Source: Actinobacillus porcinus
GTDB taxonomy: Bacteria; Pseudomonadota; Gammaproteobacteria; Enterobacterales; Pasteurellaceae
Assembly: GCF_901764995.1 (NCBI RefSeq)
Contig: NZ_CABFKI010000015.1
Coordinates: 1-51,932, forward strand
Length of the DNA: 51,932 nt
Direction: 5' to 3'
In this document: piece by piece, positions 8,720 to 16,785 of the stretch
How the letters are laid out: every line of letters starts with the position of its first letter
Position numbering within the stretch: position 1 is the first letter of the stretch
Program-made: the position numbers and the translations under genes
The notes under the pieces: generated by a model
What the model was told of the DNA's origin: nothing
What the model saw: the letters and a program-made list of their open reading frames with translations, nothing else
Database searches by the model: none

Positions 8720-9271
8720 ATGCAATTTAAATTCTATAAAGGTGATTTAAATCAAGAACCATTAAAAACAATCCGTGAAGATTGGTTGGAAAATCAAGAG
8801 ATTAGAAATGAAAAACTAAACGCCATTTTTGATACTATTCCTTTTCATGACGGTTGGTTAGGCTCTGAAACTAGCATTTTTGGTATTGTTTGCCAAAATG
8901 ATGAGACCGTTTTATCGGAAGTAAAAAATACCAAGGGTTATAAAGTTGAGACTATCGATGAGATAATAGTTGTTAAACCTGATAAGCGGTACAAAGCAGG
9001 CAAAGTTCTTGATGCAAAACTTACTCAATGTTGGCAAATATTGCAAGCACACCCAGACTTCTCAAAATTCAGCTTAAAACAGCTAGGAATTTATATAATG
9101 GTGCCTGAATTAACTAATTTATACTTTTCTGTAGCTGGCGTTACAAATAATTATTATATTGCCAAAATTCCGATTCCAAATAGCGAATATAGTCGAGATA
9201 AATTCCCTGAAATCCCTGATTTTCTTACAGAAATCAAGGAAAGTGAATTTTTAGCTTTGCAAGGGAAGTGA
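8720..9271 (+). CDS. Hypothetical protein (183 aa)
   Basis: A 183-aa soluble protein that begins MQFKFYKGDLNQEPLKTIRE, preceded by TTTGGAG. It has an alpha/beta composition without signal peptide or membrane segment. It is linked to the 90-aa gene upstream, and a strong terminator follows about 110 bp later. The two genes could be an immunity- or modulator-type pair, but that is only a guess from size and composition. Confidence 0.6.
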   Translation: MQFKFYKGDLNQEPLKTIREDWLENQEIRNEKLNAIFDTIPFHDGWLGSETSIFGIVCQNDETVLSEVKNTKGYKVETIDEIIVVKPDKRYKAGKVLDAKLTQCWQILQAHPDFSKFSLKQLGIYIMVPELTNLYFSVAGVTNNYYIAKIPIPNSEYSRDKFPEIPDFLTEIKESEFLALQGK

Positions 9272-9387
9272 GTGTAAAGTGCTAAATTTGAATCTGAACA
9301 TATAGTTTTGGTGAATCCATAATTAATCTTAGCCAAGGATTGACTGTGTTAAATAAGAGTGAATACTATCAGTTATTCACCACTAAA

Positions 9388-9420
9388 AAAGGACAGAAAA
9401 TAATTCCTGTCCTTTTTAGT
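9388..9420. terminator. Rho-independent terminator
   Basis: AAAAAGGACAG and CTGTCCTTTTT form a stable stem with flanking A and T runs. It can work in both directions between the plus-strand gene ending at 9271 and the minus-strand genes that end at 9434. Confidence 0.75.
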
Positions 9421-9433
9421 TTTTATTTGTAGA

Positions 9434-9568
9434 TTAATGATCTGAATTCAATTTTTTAGATTTCAAATCTTCGTAATATTTACGATTAGCTTCAGGGATT
9501 TTTGATACACCATAAAGAATCAATAGCCCTATAATGGCCAAAATCGTTAGTCCAATTGATAGTTCCAT
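9434..9568 (-). CDS. Small single-pass membrane protein (44 aa)
   Basis: A 44-aa peptide, start MELSIGLTILAIIGLL, with one N-terminal transmembrane helix and a charged C-terminal tail. The ribosome site is AAAGGAG. It is a paralogue of the 42-aa peptide at 9655-9783: both have a hydrophobic helix containing LAIIG, then YG(V/A)SK, then an acidic/basic tail with DLxSKK. Probably an inner-membrane peptide of unknown role. Confidence 0.65.
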   Translation of the reverse strand: MELSIGLTILAIIGLLILYGVSKIPEANRKYYEDLKSKKLNSDH

Positions 9569-9654
9569 ATTATTTCTCCTTTGAGAGTCTAATAACTCTC
9601 TGTCGTAATCCGCATCCCTTGTTAAATGTCTGCTATGTAAATCAATGGATTGAG

Positions 9655-9783
9655 CTATTTTTTAGACTCTAAATCCTCGTGTTGTTTTCGAGTAGATTCT
9701 TCGAGTTTTGACGCTCCATAAGCTGCTACACAGCCGATAATCGCTAAAATTGCTAAACCTACCGATAATCCAATAGGATCCAT
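9655..9783 (-). CDS. Small single-pass membrane protein (42 aa)
   Basis: A 42-aa peptide that starts MDPIGLSVGLAILAIIG, with one transmembrane helix and a hydrophilic tail. It starts one base after the stop of the 77-aa membrane protein (9785), so the two are translationally linked. It is similar to the 44-aa peptide just downstream. A matching pair of a larger membrane protein followed by a one-helix peptide occurs at 39343-39737. Confidence 0.65.
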   Translation of the reverse strand: MDPIGLSVGLAILAIIGCVAAYGASKLEESTRKQHEDLESKK

Positions 9784-9784
9784 A

Positions 9785-10018
9785 TTATTTCTCCCTTGAT
9801 AAACGAATGACAACTTGTCGAAAGTGTCGTCCGATAGTCAAAAATGCCAATGTGACTACGCTTAATAATGCAATATTAAACATTCTAAAACCTAAACCAT
9901 AATTACTATACAGCATAACAGGAATGGCTAGAATTGCAACTTTTGCAATATCATCGCTCAGTTTTGACCATGCTTCCAGAGTCGAAATTTCAAATGGGGG
10001 TTTAAATAACCTGAACAT
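9785..10018 (-). CDS. Two-helix membrane protein (77 aa)
   Basis: A 77-aa inner-membrane protein with two hydrophobic segments separated by a short NYGLG loop and a basic C-terminus. The pattern LxDDIxKxAxxA resembles LGEDLRKAGAIA in the 93-aa protein at 39456-39737, which suggests a common ancestor. It is the first gene after a dual-hairpin leader and is tightly linked to the 42-aa peptide. Function unknown. Confidence 0.6.
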   Translation of the reverse strand: MFRLFKPPFEISTLEAWSKLSDDIAKVAILAIPVMLYSNYGLGFRMFNIALLSVVTLAFLTIGRHFRQVVIRLSREK

Positions 10019-10041
10019 AGTGCTCCTTTTTTTATTAAATG

Positions 10042-10087
10042 AAAAAGGGATACACTATGCCCAAAGGGATAATGTATCCCCTTGGGG
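10042..10087 (-). promoter_or_regulatory. Dual-hairpin leader, copy A
   Basis: On the minus strand GGGATACA pairs with TGTATCCC and is followed by TTTTT. An alternative pairing uses CCCCAAGGG and CCCTTTGGG. The 3' arm CATAGTGTATCCCTTTTT is nearly complementary to the downstream AAAAAAAGGAGCACTATG, which holds the ribosome site and start codon of the gene at 10018. Confidence 0.65.
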
Positions 10088-10133
10088 TTGAAGGAATATT
10101 GTGAATAATATTCCCTAATGTTTAAATGACGTT

Positions 10134-10436
10134 TCAAACTGACGGTGAAGATAAGCCTTTACGAGTAAGGTAATCTTTCATTGACCAATCAGGATTAAAC
10201 TCTCGTCTACCTTGTAATAGTCCATTAATAGATAAATTCAAATCAAGATCCCACCAATGAATACCTTCTCCAGTTGGCGATAATTCATAGTTTTCTCTTT
10301 CTGTTTGCGAAGCATTGAGTAATTTAGGGAACCAGTCAAAAGGCACGCCTAATATTCTTCCGTCTTGCAATGTAATGTGAAATAAATCCTGATTAATGGT
10401 TACTTTAGTCGCTACCGCTAATGCTGAAGAAGTCAT
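10134..10436 (-). CDS. DUF2442-family protein
   Basis: A 100-aa protein starting MTSSALAVATKVTINQ after a GGAGG site. It carries the DUF2442 pattern: LxDGRxLGVPxxWFPxLxxAS, then a central WxDLDxxLSxxGLL. It overlaps the DUF4160 gene upstream by 32 bp, which indicates coupled translation. DUF4160 and DUF2442 genes are often found as pairs and have been proposed to be toxin-antitoxin-like. I rely on that known pairing and not on a visible active site. Confidence 0.75.
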   Translation of the reverse strand: MTSSALAVATKVTINQDLFHITLQDGRILGVPFDWFPKLLNASQTERENYELSPTGEGIHWWDLDLNLSINGLLQGRREFNPDWSMKDYLTRKGLSSPSV

Positions 10437-10659
10437 TCCATACCTCCACAATAAAACGTTCATATTTTTGTAAAAAGTTACATATTTCTTTTATTTCTTT
10501 TGACGAAAAACCATAAGTGTATGCTACGGATATTGGTTTTAACCATACTTTTGCTGTTTTACCTGCTTTATCAATATGAACATGAACAGGTTCTAATGGT
10601 AGTCCTTCATTTGAATAAAAGTATATTTTGTAACCTTGATAAGTTAAAACTATTGGCAT
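10405..10659 (-). CDS. DUF4160-family protein
   Basis: An 84-aa protein starting MPIVLTYQGYKIYFYSNEG, with the family hallmark PVHVHIDKAGKTAKVWL. The ATG at 10659 is chosen because GGAG lies 6 bases upstream; an earlier ATG at 10671 lacks a site. It forms an overlapping pair with the DUF2442 gene. A dual-hairpin leader precedes it, with a 3' arm almost perfectly complementary to its ribosome site and first codons. Confidence 0.78.
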   Translation of the reverse strand: MPIVLTYQGYKIYFYSNEGLPLEPVHVHIDKAGKTAKVWLKPISVAYTYGFSSKEIKEICNFLQKYERFIVEVWNDFFSISGSD

Positions 10660-10677
10660 AGTGTACTCCAATTAAAT

Positions 10678-10724
10678 AAAAAGGGATACACTATGCCCAA
10701 AGGGGATAATGTATCCCCTTGGGA
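10678..10724 (-). promoter_or_regulatory. Dual-hairpin leader, copy B
   Basis: On the minus strand GGGGATACAT pairs with GTGTATCCC, followed by TTTTTATTT. The 3' arm GGGCATAGTGTATCCC is complementary, with about one mismatch and one offset, to GGAGTACACTATGCC, the ribosome site and first codons of the gene at 10659. Copy A has almost the same sequence. Confidence 0.7.
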
Positions 10725-10741
10725 TTAAAGGTAAAAACTTA

Positions 10742-11170
10742 TTATTTAAGTGCTTTACCTTGAAGTCGTGATTTATTAAATAAAACTGATATGGCTAGAT
10801 TGTCTACAATATCAACATCTGAACCCAAATAAAGCTGAAGCGCCATTTTGTGTTTATCTGTCATATTTGCTGAATGATCACCATAATCATAAAGATTAAT
10901 ACATCTCAACTGTGAATGAATAGTGGGAATGGCTTTAAATTCTGAGAATTCGTCATGATCACGACTAACCCAATCATTATATTCATCACCATTACCAATT
11001 TCTGCCATCCAATCTCGATTTGAGATAACAGAATTATCTAGCCACTTTTCTACTGCTTTCAGAATTGCGATACAGTGTAAATCACAGGTTTCATTCAAAG
11101 CAGGGCTTCCTATTCGATATAGCTCAAATCCATTATGAATGACAATGGGTGAAAATGTTATGTGTTGCAT
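10742..11170 (-). CDS. Hypothetical protein (142 aa)
   Basis: A 142-aa soluble acidic protein beginning MQHITFSPIVIHNGFELYRI. The ATG at 11170 follows GGAGAT; the longer frame to 11206 would read through the leader and is rejected. No family was recognised. It sits in a row of single accessory genes, each preceded by its own leader. Confidence 0.6.
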   Translation of the reverse strand: MQHITFSPIVIHNGFELYRIGSPALNETCDLHCIAILKAVEKWLDNSVISNRDWMAEIGNGDEYNDWVSRDHDEFSEFKAIPTIHSQLRCINLYDYGDHSANMTDKHKMALQLYLGSDVDIVDNLAISVLFNKSRLQGKALK

Positions 11171-11189
11171 TGTATTATCTCCAAAAATA

Positions 11190-11233
11190 GAGAGATACTC
11201 ACCCATTAAGGTTAAGTATCCCTAATGGGTGAG
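11190..11233 (-). promoter_or_regulatory. Dual-hairpin leader, copy C
   Basis: On the minus strand GGGATACT can pair with AGTATCTC. The alternative pairing CACCCATTAGGG with CCTTAATGGGTG is almost perfect. The 3' part (GTATCTCTC) can also face the GGAGATA ribosome site of the gene at 11170. The sequence differs from copies A and B, but the pairing scheme is the same. Confidence 0.65.
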
Positions 11234-11334
11234 AATGATGCTATTACAGTAACAGGTTTAACTGAAACTCATATAGCGTTGAGTAAAAGGTTTTTAAATA
11301 GGGTGTTTTTTCTTATGAAGTAACGATATTGCCA

Positions 11335-11616
11335 TTAATTAGCATAAAGTGGCAGCCATTCATTGGCTCCATCTTGTTCATTACCGCCAATTGCTTGACA
11401 ACATTTACCTTCAATAGAAATCGCGATGACACCCGGGCAATATTCTTGAGCCGGTTTCAAGTAACGAGACCAAGAAAAACATTTGCCATTAAATACATAA
11501 ACGATGCCCATTGTAATAAAAGACTGTTTATCTTGAGTTGATGTAGATAAACATTCTTCATTCGCCAATGTTTCTCTAAATGCTATCGTTTGTTCAATAA
11601 CTTTGCTTAAATTCAT
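11335..11616 (-). CDS. Small hypothetical protein, paralogue of the gene at 8425
   Basis: A 93-aa protein starting MNLSKVIEQTIAF at the ATG at 11616, with AAGGAT upstream; the longer frame to 11661 would overlap the leader hairpin. It shares FNGKxxxWSRxLxPA, PGxIA and a Gly-Gly segment with the 90-aa protein at 8425-8697. It lies directly downstream of ardC. Function unknown. Confidence 0.62.
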   Translation of the reverse strand: MNLSKVIEQTIAFRETLANEECLSTSTQDKQSFITMGIVYVFNGKCFSWSRYLKPAQEYCPGVIAISIEGKCCQAIGGNEQDGANEWLPLYAN

Positions 11617-11640
11617 AGAAAAATCCTTATCGTAATAAAT

Positions 11641-11669
11641 GAGAGATATGTCCAACAACATATCTCTCT
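11641..11669 (-). promoter_or_regulatory. Leader hairpin, copy D (single stem)
   Basis: On the minus strand GAGAGATATGT pairs with ACATATCTCTC. It is followed by ATTTATT and then by the gene at 11616. It lacks the second alternative stem seen in other copies, so it is a simpler relative or an intergenic terminator after ardC. Confidence 0.5.
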
Positions 11670-11677
11670 ATCGTTCA

Positions 11678-12667
11678 TTATGCTACTTCTGCAATGCGTT
11701 CAGCGGAACTGAACGTATTTTCGTATAGCTTCTGAGCATTAAGTGCGTCAAGCATATAATCACAAGCGGTGCGAGCAAATCCCGTTGCTTTAAAAATCGC
11801 TTTTTTATCTGCTTTTAACACCTTTAACCAACTATCAATGTAGGCAGCATGTTGCGGTACATCATCAAACCCAATATGCGCGCAAAGAAAGGCACAGCCA
11901 ATTTCGGCGACAAGCTCTTCCATGGCATAGAGTGGATTACCAAACTTCGCTTTTCCTGAAGTAATACCTTCTCGAGCGAGACGTTTGCAATGTCCTGTTG
12001 CATGTGTCATTTCATGTAATAACGTGCTATAAAATTTTGAATTTGATTCAAATTGCTTCATTTCAGGCATCAAAATTTGATCTGTTGTCGGCATGTAGCA
12101 AGCACGGTTAGTTGGCTTGATTTGAACATCTACGTCCATACCTTTAATCATTTGCCGAATTTCCGCAAACAACGCATAAGGATTTTGCGTTGGCTGTGGT
12201 TCAACTTTTTCATAAAAGCTTTCCGGCAATCCTGAACATTGCTCAATATTAAAAAGTGGGTATCTTTTAATAACAGCAAATCGCTCCATTTGGGGATTGC
12301 CATCTTCATCAAACATAACCTGTCCATCATCATCCAATTTCTCACGCTCTCTCGGTGTGTAATTAACAACGATTGTCGCCTTTTCACCTTTATTAATGCG
12401 ACCACCCAATTTATGAATGGCAGCAGACGTGATCCATTTGCTTTGTTGGTATCCTTTTTTATCGGCCGCTATCCATAATAAAAGGATATTGATTCCTGAA
12501 TAAAGGCGACCTGATACTGCATTGGACGGAAGTGCAAGTTCACGTTCAGGATTACTCCATGGTTTTAACCAAGGAACAGTGCCTTGCTCTAATGCCGTGA
12601 TGATTTCGTTGGTTACTTCTTGATAAAGATCGACTTTGGTATTTTTAATAAATGTTAAGTTTGTCAT
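11678..12667 (-). CDS. ardC: ArdC-family antirestriction protein
   Basis: A 329-aa ArdC-like protein that starts MTNLTFIKNTKVDLYQEVT at the ATG at 12667; the longer frame to 12760 runs into transposase-derived DNA. It has the N-terminal ssDNA-binding domain (YQEVTNEIITALEQG, PWLKPW) and the C-terminal zincin-like peptidase domain with LLHEMTHATGH. ArdC proteins enter the recipient with transferred DNA and protect it from restriction. The gene start abuts the broken IS1595 transposase remnant, so its native promoter may be lost or replaced. Confidence 0.88.
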   Translation of the reverse strand: MTNLTFIKNTKVDLYQEVTNEIITALEQGTVPWLKPWSNPERELALPSNAVSGRLYSGINILLLWIAADKKGYQQSKWITSAAIHKLGGRINKGEKATIVVNYTPREREKLDDDGQVMFDEDGNPQMERFAVIKRYPLFNIEQCSGLPESFYEKVEPQPTQNPYALFAEIRQMIKGMDVDVQIKPTNRACYMPTTDQILMPEMKQFESNSKFYSTLLHEMTHATGHCKRLAREGITSGKAKFGNPLYAMEELVAEIGCAFLCAHIGFDDVPQHAAYIDSWLKVLKADKKAIFKATGFARTACDYMLDALNAQKLYENTFSSAERIAEVA

Positions 12668-12669
12668 AG

Positions 12670-13190
12670 TGGTGTTTTTGTTTCTGTTTATGGGCGTTTT
12701 TAGCGAAGTTAGTTGGACGTAATTTGAAATTAATCCACGCACCATCTTCGTGAATTTCACCTTGTAAGGGTGTTAAATCACGAGTTTTGAATAGGGCTTC
12801 ACGCAGTTTATGGCAAAGGACAAAAGCGGTTTTGTAGTTAATGTTTAAGTGGCGGCTCATTGTTATTGCTGAAATACCTTTGACTTCATTCGCAAACAAC
12901 AAAATTGCCGCCAAAATATCAACGAAAGGCAATTTATGAAAAGCAAATGCTGTATTAGTCGTAATATAGAAGTGGCGTTGGCAATGTTTGCAACACCAAC
13001 GTTTACGAGATTGAAGAAAATAAGCATTGTGGCGGATTCCGCAATGTGGACATACTATGTCCGTAATATCGTTAGGATTTCCCCAACGGTTGGCTTTTAA
13101 AAGTTGGAAGGCTTCATCTTCACTTAAACGAAAGATTTGTTTGAGATTTAAATTTTTAGATTTGCTTGAAAGCAGATAATGCTGCGCCAT
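12670..13190 (-). pseudogene. IS1595-family transposase, N-terminal fragment
   Basis: From ATG 13190 (MAQHYLLSS) this reads as the N-terminal half of an ISXO2-like/IS1595-family transposase. It has a zinc ribbon with CPHCG and CCKHC pairs, a helical region, and the first part of the catalytic domain (GEIHEDGAWINF). The sequence stops being transposase-like at about 12670, where the ardC start begins, so the C-terminal half is absent here. A fragment resembling the missing C-terminus lies on the opposite strand at 16998-17351. The insertion was therefore broken and rearranged. Confidence 0.75.
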
Positions 13191-13599
13191 AAGTATTCCT
13201 TGTGTGTACAAGGTACTCAAAGCCAAACGCTAGACATAAAAAATCGCCCACCTGAATTTTCAGGTCGGCTCAAAGCGTTTTGCCTTGAATACCTTGTACA
13301 CACAAGAAATACGTGGGCTTTAATAAATGAGTTGCAAACCGAAATAGAGCCTTAATAAAGGTCTCTACGCCTATATGGTTCGCTTTGCTTCTTTGAAAGA
13401 AACTAGGCTAAATATAAATAAATGGTTCATTGGCAAATTGTTATGGTTCATCAACGATGAACGGTATTCAATATAGATCTACGTTGTTTTTCTGTCAAAT
13501 AAAAACAACCCATTGCTGAGTTGCTATGAGAAAGCTAATTTTATCGGATTATAAACAATAGGAGTTCATCTAAAAGACGAACTCCATAAATGGAAATAA
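13191..13599. other. Non-coding stretch with a long inverted repeat
   Basis: Arms of about 33 bases with a few mismatches (13199-13231 and 13273-13305) begin CTTGTGTGTACAAGG and are separated by 41 bases that include a small CCTGAATTTTCAGG hairpin. They lie just upstream of the transposase fragment and may be paired ends of the element. From 13311 to 13555 I see no gene. A further hairpin (GGAGTTCATC / GACGAACTCC) at 13561-13585 may be a terminator. Confidence 0.5.
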
Positions 13600-13710
13600 T
13601 TATTCCCATCTCACAGGAATAGTATCGACCAAAATCCAGCGGCTGTTTTCTTTGGATTTGTATCGGTACTCCCCACGAACCATCAAATCTGAAAATATTG
13701 ATTTCCGCAT
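13600..13710 (-). pseudogene. Short remnant reading frame (36 aa)
   Basis: This frame begins MRKSIFSDLMVRGEYRY and ends WILVDTIPVRWE. Its composition looks like the end of a genuine protein, with an ordered alternation of hydrophobic and charged residues. A longer overlapping frame (13541-13822) has a less protein-like sequence. No family was recognised. Probably the tail of a gene truncated when the neighbouring elements inserted. Confidence 0.35.
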
Positions 13711-13948
13711 CTGTTAATTTTGTTACAATACAAGGTAAGTTGCTAGATATTACTGAATAAGACACGTAGGTGTAATCTTGTGTATCATAACTTTGTGGAC
13801 TTCGCCAAAGATACCAAGGCAAACAAAGAAAAGATACTGTTCGACTTTATTCGCAATACATTCTGCCAAAGTAGAACAGTTAAAATTGCGAAACGACCTG
13901 TATTGCTGATTTAAAGATCTTATTACAGTAATTTATAATGAGGTTAAT
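13711..13948. other. Intergenic region before the restriction-modification genes
   Basis: A short plus-strand open stretch ending at 13914 (VDFAKDTKANKEKILFDF) looks protein-like but has no start and may be a remnant. The region must also hold the promoter of the gene at 13949; TATAAT is visible at about 13934, too close to the ATG for a normal leader, so the true promoter is unclear. Confidence 0.35.
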
Positions 13949-15733
13949 ATGAGTTTATTTAGAACGGAAGATAAAGTGAGAGATGAAGCAAAAATCATCT
14001 TAGAATTTGACAAAGAAGAAAAAGATATTAAACAAGGTACAGGTCAAATTACCACTTTTAACCAATTAGGCTTTAAAGGTGTTAATGATAAGCCTGACGG
14101 TTGGTATTTGCCTAAAAACATCAATGATGTAGCTATTATTCTTGAAACCAAATCTGAAGATAAGGATATTAGCAAGCAGGCCTTTATTGATGAATTATTA
14201 AAAAACATCGATATTATTAGCCACAAATATAAGAAAACAGTTGGGATTCTTTACAATGGCAACGATGTGATGGTGTACAAAAACAAAGAGCTAATCCCTT
14301 GTGCTAAAACGTTGCAAGCTAAGCAATACTACCTAGATTTATTCAAAGATAACAGTATAGACAAAAATAAAATCTATTCACTAACAAAGAAAATTAATGA
14401 CCTATTGCACTTTAAATTTGGTATTAAAAATTTGTACCATCGTATGATTTTTACTGCTTCTGCATTAGTGGTAGAACGATTTGGTGGAAATTTAGAAGCG
14501 ATTAAAAATAACGGTTACGCACCATTCCAAAATAAAATCTATAACACCCTTGCCAAATCGCTAGAAGAACATAAACAACAAAATTTAAAAATCGGCATTT
14601 TGCTTGAGGTGTACAGCGAAATTCGCATGAACATCGTAGAAAATCAAGACGATATTAATACCTTTATTGATTGCGTGATTGATATTTCTCACTCGGTTAA
14701 TTCGGACAATTGGAACGGTGAAGATGTGATGGGGATTTTCTTTAACGAGTTTAATCGCTATAAGAAAAAATCAGAAAGCGGACAGGTGTTTACCCCTGAA
14801 CACATTACCTCCTTTATGTATGACTTAATTGGTGTTAATCATAATGACCGTGTGTTGGACGCAACCTGTGGTAGCGGTGGCTTTTTAGTAAAAGCCATGG
14901 CGAATATGATTAAAGAAGTGGGAGGTATAAATACAGCCGAAGCTGAAAATATTAAGAAAAATCAGCTATTTGGTATTGAGTTCGACCGTGAGATTTTCGC
15001 ACTTGCCTGTGCCAATATGCTTATTCATAAAGATGGTAAAACCAATTTAGAGCAGCTAGATGCACGAGAAAATCAAGCCTGTGAATGGATTAAATCTAAA
15101 AATATCAGCAAAGTGTTAATGAACCCGCCTTATGAGCGAAAATACGGCTGTAAACAGATTGTGGAAAATGTACTGAATAATGTGCCGAACGGGACAAAAT
15201 GTGCTTTTATTTTGCCTGATAAAAAGCTAGAAAAAGATAAAATGAGTGGCTTACTTAAAAAGCATACGCTAGAAAGCATAATCAAACTCCCTGAAAATCT
15301 GTTTGATGCAGGTGTAACCACCAGTATTTTCGTCTTTGAAACAGGCAAACCACAGAATGAACGGAAAATTTTTGCCTGCTATATGGAAGATGATGGCTTA
15401 GAACGAGTGAAAAACCAAGGGCGACACGATATTAAAAATCGCTGGGCAGAGATTGAACGCTATTGGTTAGATGTTGTTTTAATGAAAACAGACGAAAAAT
15501 ACCAAACACATCAATGGTTGGACCCAAAAGAATGTTTGTCGTATCAAAAGCCACAACAGGCATTTGAAATTTTTGAAGAAGATTTCAAAAAAGTTATCTT
15601 GGACTATATTCTGTTTGAAGATGGTGTAGATGTGAAAGTTTTTAATGACAATCTACTTAATAAGGTGCTATATCAATCAGAGATTGAAAACGACAAATTG
15701 ATTTTAAATTTACAAGAAAAAAATGATGAATAA
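13949..15733 (+). CDS. BcgI-like restriction-modification subunit (nuclease plus N6-adenine methylase)
   Basis: A 594-aa protein with two activities in one chain. The N-terminal domain has a PD-(D/E)xK nuclease pattern: P49-D50 in NDKPDGWY and E66-T-K68 in AIILETKSE. The C-terminal two thirds are an HsdM-type methylase with motif I DATCGSGGF near residue 304 and motif IV NPPY near 392. It overlaps by 11 bp a specificity-subunit gene. No separate hsdR translocase is present. This matches Type IIB/IIG systems such as BcgI, where the RM subunit works with an S subunit. It could instead be a Type I methylase that has acquired an N-terminal domain, but the nuclease residues favour the first view. 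Confidence 0.8.
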   Translation: MSLFRTEDKVRDEAKIILEFDKEEKDIKQGTGQITTFNQLGFKGVNDKPDGWYLPKNINDVAIILETKSEDKDISKQAFIDELLKNIDIISHKYKKTVGILYNGNDVMVYKNKELIPCAKTLQAKQYYLDLFKDNSIDKNKIYSLTKKINDLLHFKFGIKNLYHRMIFTASALVVERFGGNLEAIKNNGYAPFQNKIYNTLAKSLEEHKQQNLKIGILLEVYSEIRMNIVENQDDINTFIDCVIDISHSVNSDNWNGEDVMGIFFNEFNRYKKKSESGQVFTPEHITSFMYDLIGVNHNDRVLDATCGSGGFLVKAMANMIKEVGGINTAEAENIKKNQLFGIEFDREIFALACANMLIHKDGKTNLEQLDARENQACEWIKSKNISKVLMNPPYERKYGCKQIVENVLNNVPNGTKCAFILPDKKLEKDKMSGLLKKHTLESIIKLPENLFDAGVTTSIFVFETGKPQNERKIFACYMEDDGLERVKNQGRHDIKNRWAEIERYWLDVVLMKTDEKYQTHQWLDPKECLSYQKPQQAFEIFEEDFKKVILDYILFEDGVDVKVFNDNLLNKVLYQSEIENDKLILNLQEKNDE

Positions 15734-16253
15734 GTTAGATATTTCAAATTGGAAGGAATTTATTGTTGGTGAGTTATTTGAGATTAAAAAGCCTAACGTT
15801 ATTCATTCCAAAGGTGTTCAAGAATGTAATGCAAGAGATGATACTAATAGCATCCCTTATGTAGTTCGAACTAAATTTAATAATGGAATAAAATGTAATG
15901 TAGTTAGAACAGAGATAATGAAACCTGCTATTTCTGGTGTTGTTTCATTTGGAGCTGAGAACGCTTCTTTCTTTTATCAAGAAAAAGAATTTGTATCAGG
16001 TAGAGATATTTACTATATAGATACAAGCTATCTATCAAAAGAAACTTGCTTATTTCTCGTTACTTGCCTAAATACAATAACACATAAGTATTCATACAAT
16101 AATGGACTGTTCCCTGATTTACTCAAAAAGGAAACCATAAAACTGCCTGTTACATCGTGCGGTAAACCCGACTGGGAATATATGGAAAACTATGTCAAAG
16201 CCTTATATTCTAGAGAGAGAGAGAGAGTATCTCTACTGTTGCAAAATATGTAA
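15723..16253 (+). CDS. Specificity subunit, first half (stops after an (AG)8 repeat)
   Basis: A 176-aa HsdS-type half subunit. It has one target-recognition domain (beginning NWKEFIVGELFEI, ending with the conserved helical segment KPDWEYMENYVKALY), followed by a simple (AG)8 repeat coding SRERER and a stop. The remainder of a normal S subunit continues in another frame downstream. Removing one AG unit, or adding two, fuses both halves into a 346-aa protein without any stop. I therefore regard it as a phase-variable specificity gene shown in the short state. Half-length S subunits can still act as dimers with a symmetrical target. Confidence 0.78.
   Translation: MMNKLDISNWKEFIVGELFEIKKPNVIHSKGVQECNARDDTNSIPYVVRTKFNNGIKCNVVRTEIMKPAISGVVSFGAENASFFYQEKEFVSGRDIYYIDTSYLSKETCLFLVTCLNTITHKYSYNNGLFPDLLKKETIKLPVTSCGKPDWEYMENYVKALYSRERERVSLLLQNM
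16212..16227 (+). repeat. (AG)8 dinucleotide repeat in the specificity gene
   Basis: A 16-base uninterrupted AG tract lies exactly at the boundary between the two halves of the specificity gene. Slippage by one unit changes the reading frame. Such tracts are the usual basis of phase variation in Haemophilus and relatives. Confidence 0.85.
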
Positions 16254-16765
16254 CAAGGGAAACAGGCAGAAAGTTAAATGTAGCGAAATGGGGAACATTT
16301 ACACTAGGCAAGTTATTTAATTGCATACAACAAGGTAAGCGGTTAAAAAAACACGACCAAGTTGAAGGTAATATTCCTTTTGTTATGGCTGGAAGAACTA
16401 ATACAGGTGTTGCAAATCATATCTCTAATCCTATTGTAATGTTCCCTAAAAATTCTATTACGATTGATATTTTTGGAAATACATTTTACCGAGAATATGA
16501 ATTTAGTGCAGGAGATGATACTGGCGTTTATTGGAATACGGAAACAAGTTATTCCAAAAATGTAATGCTTTTCTTAACGAGCGTTATACAGAAAACCATA
16601 CAAAAAAATTATGATTTCTCTGACAAATTAAGAAGTGCTAAAAGTTTGGACATACAAATTCCACTACCTGTAACAGATAAAAACACCCCCGATTGGCAAT
16701 ATATGGATAGTTACATTAACCGTATGCTTTCAGTTGAAAAACTGAAATTATCACAACTTTTGTAG
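16214..16765 (+). pseudogene. Specificity subunit, second half (out of frame)
   Basis: This frame is open from the AG repeat to 16765 and encodes the second target-recognition domain (start VAKWGTFTLGKLFNCIQQGK) and the closing helix (TPDWQYMDSYINRML). The two halves show the internal repeat typical of S subunits: both contain WGxF/WKEF-GELF and end PDW(E/Q)YM. By itself only the part from ATG 16385 could be translated, which lacks the start of the domain. With an (AG)7 or (AG)10 tract it would be fused to the first half. Confidence 0.75.
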
Positions 16766-16785
16766 TTAGTGTGTAAGTAAGGTAG

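Noticed and set aside
13541-13822. Minus-strand ORF of 93 aa
   Set aside because: A shorter overlapping frame (13600-13710) is more protein-like; this one has no ribosome site.
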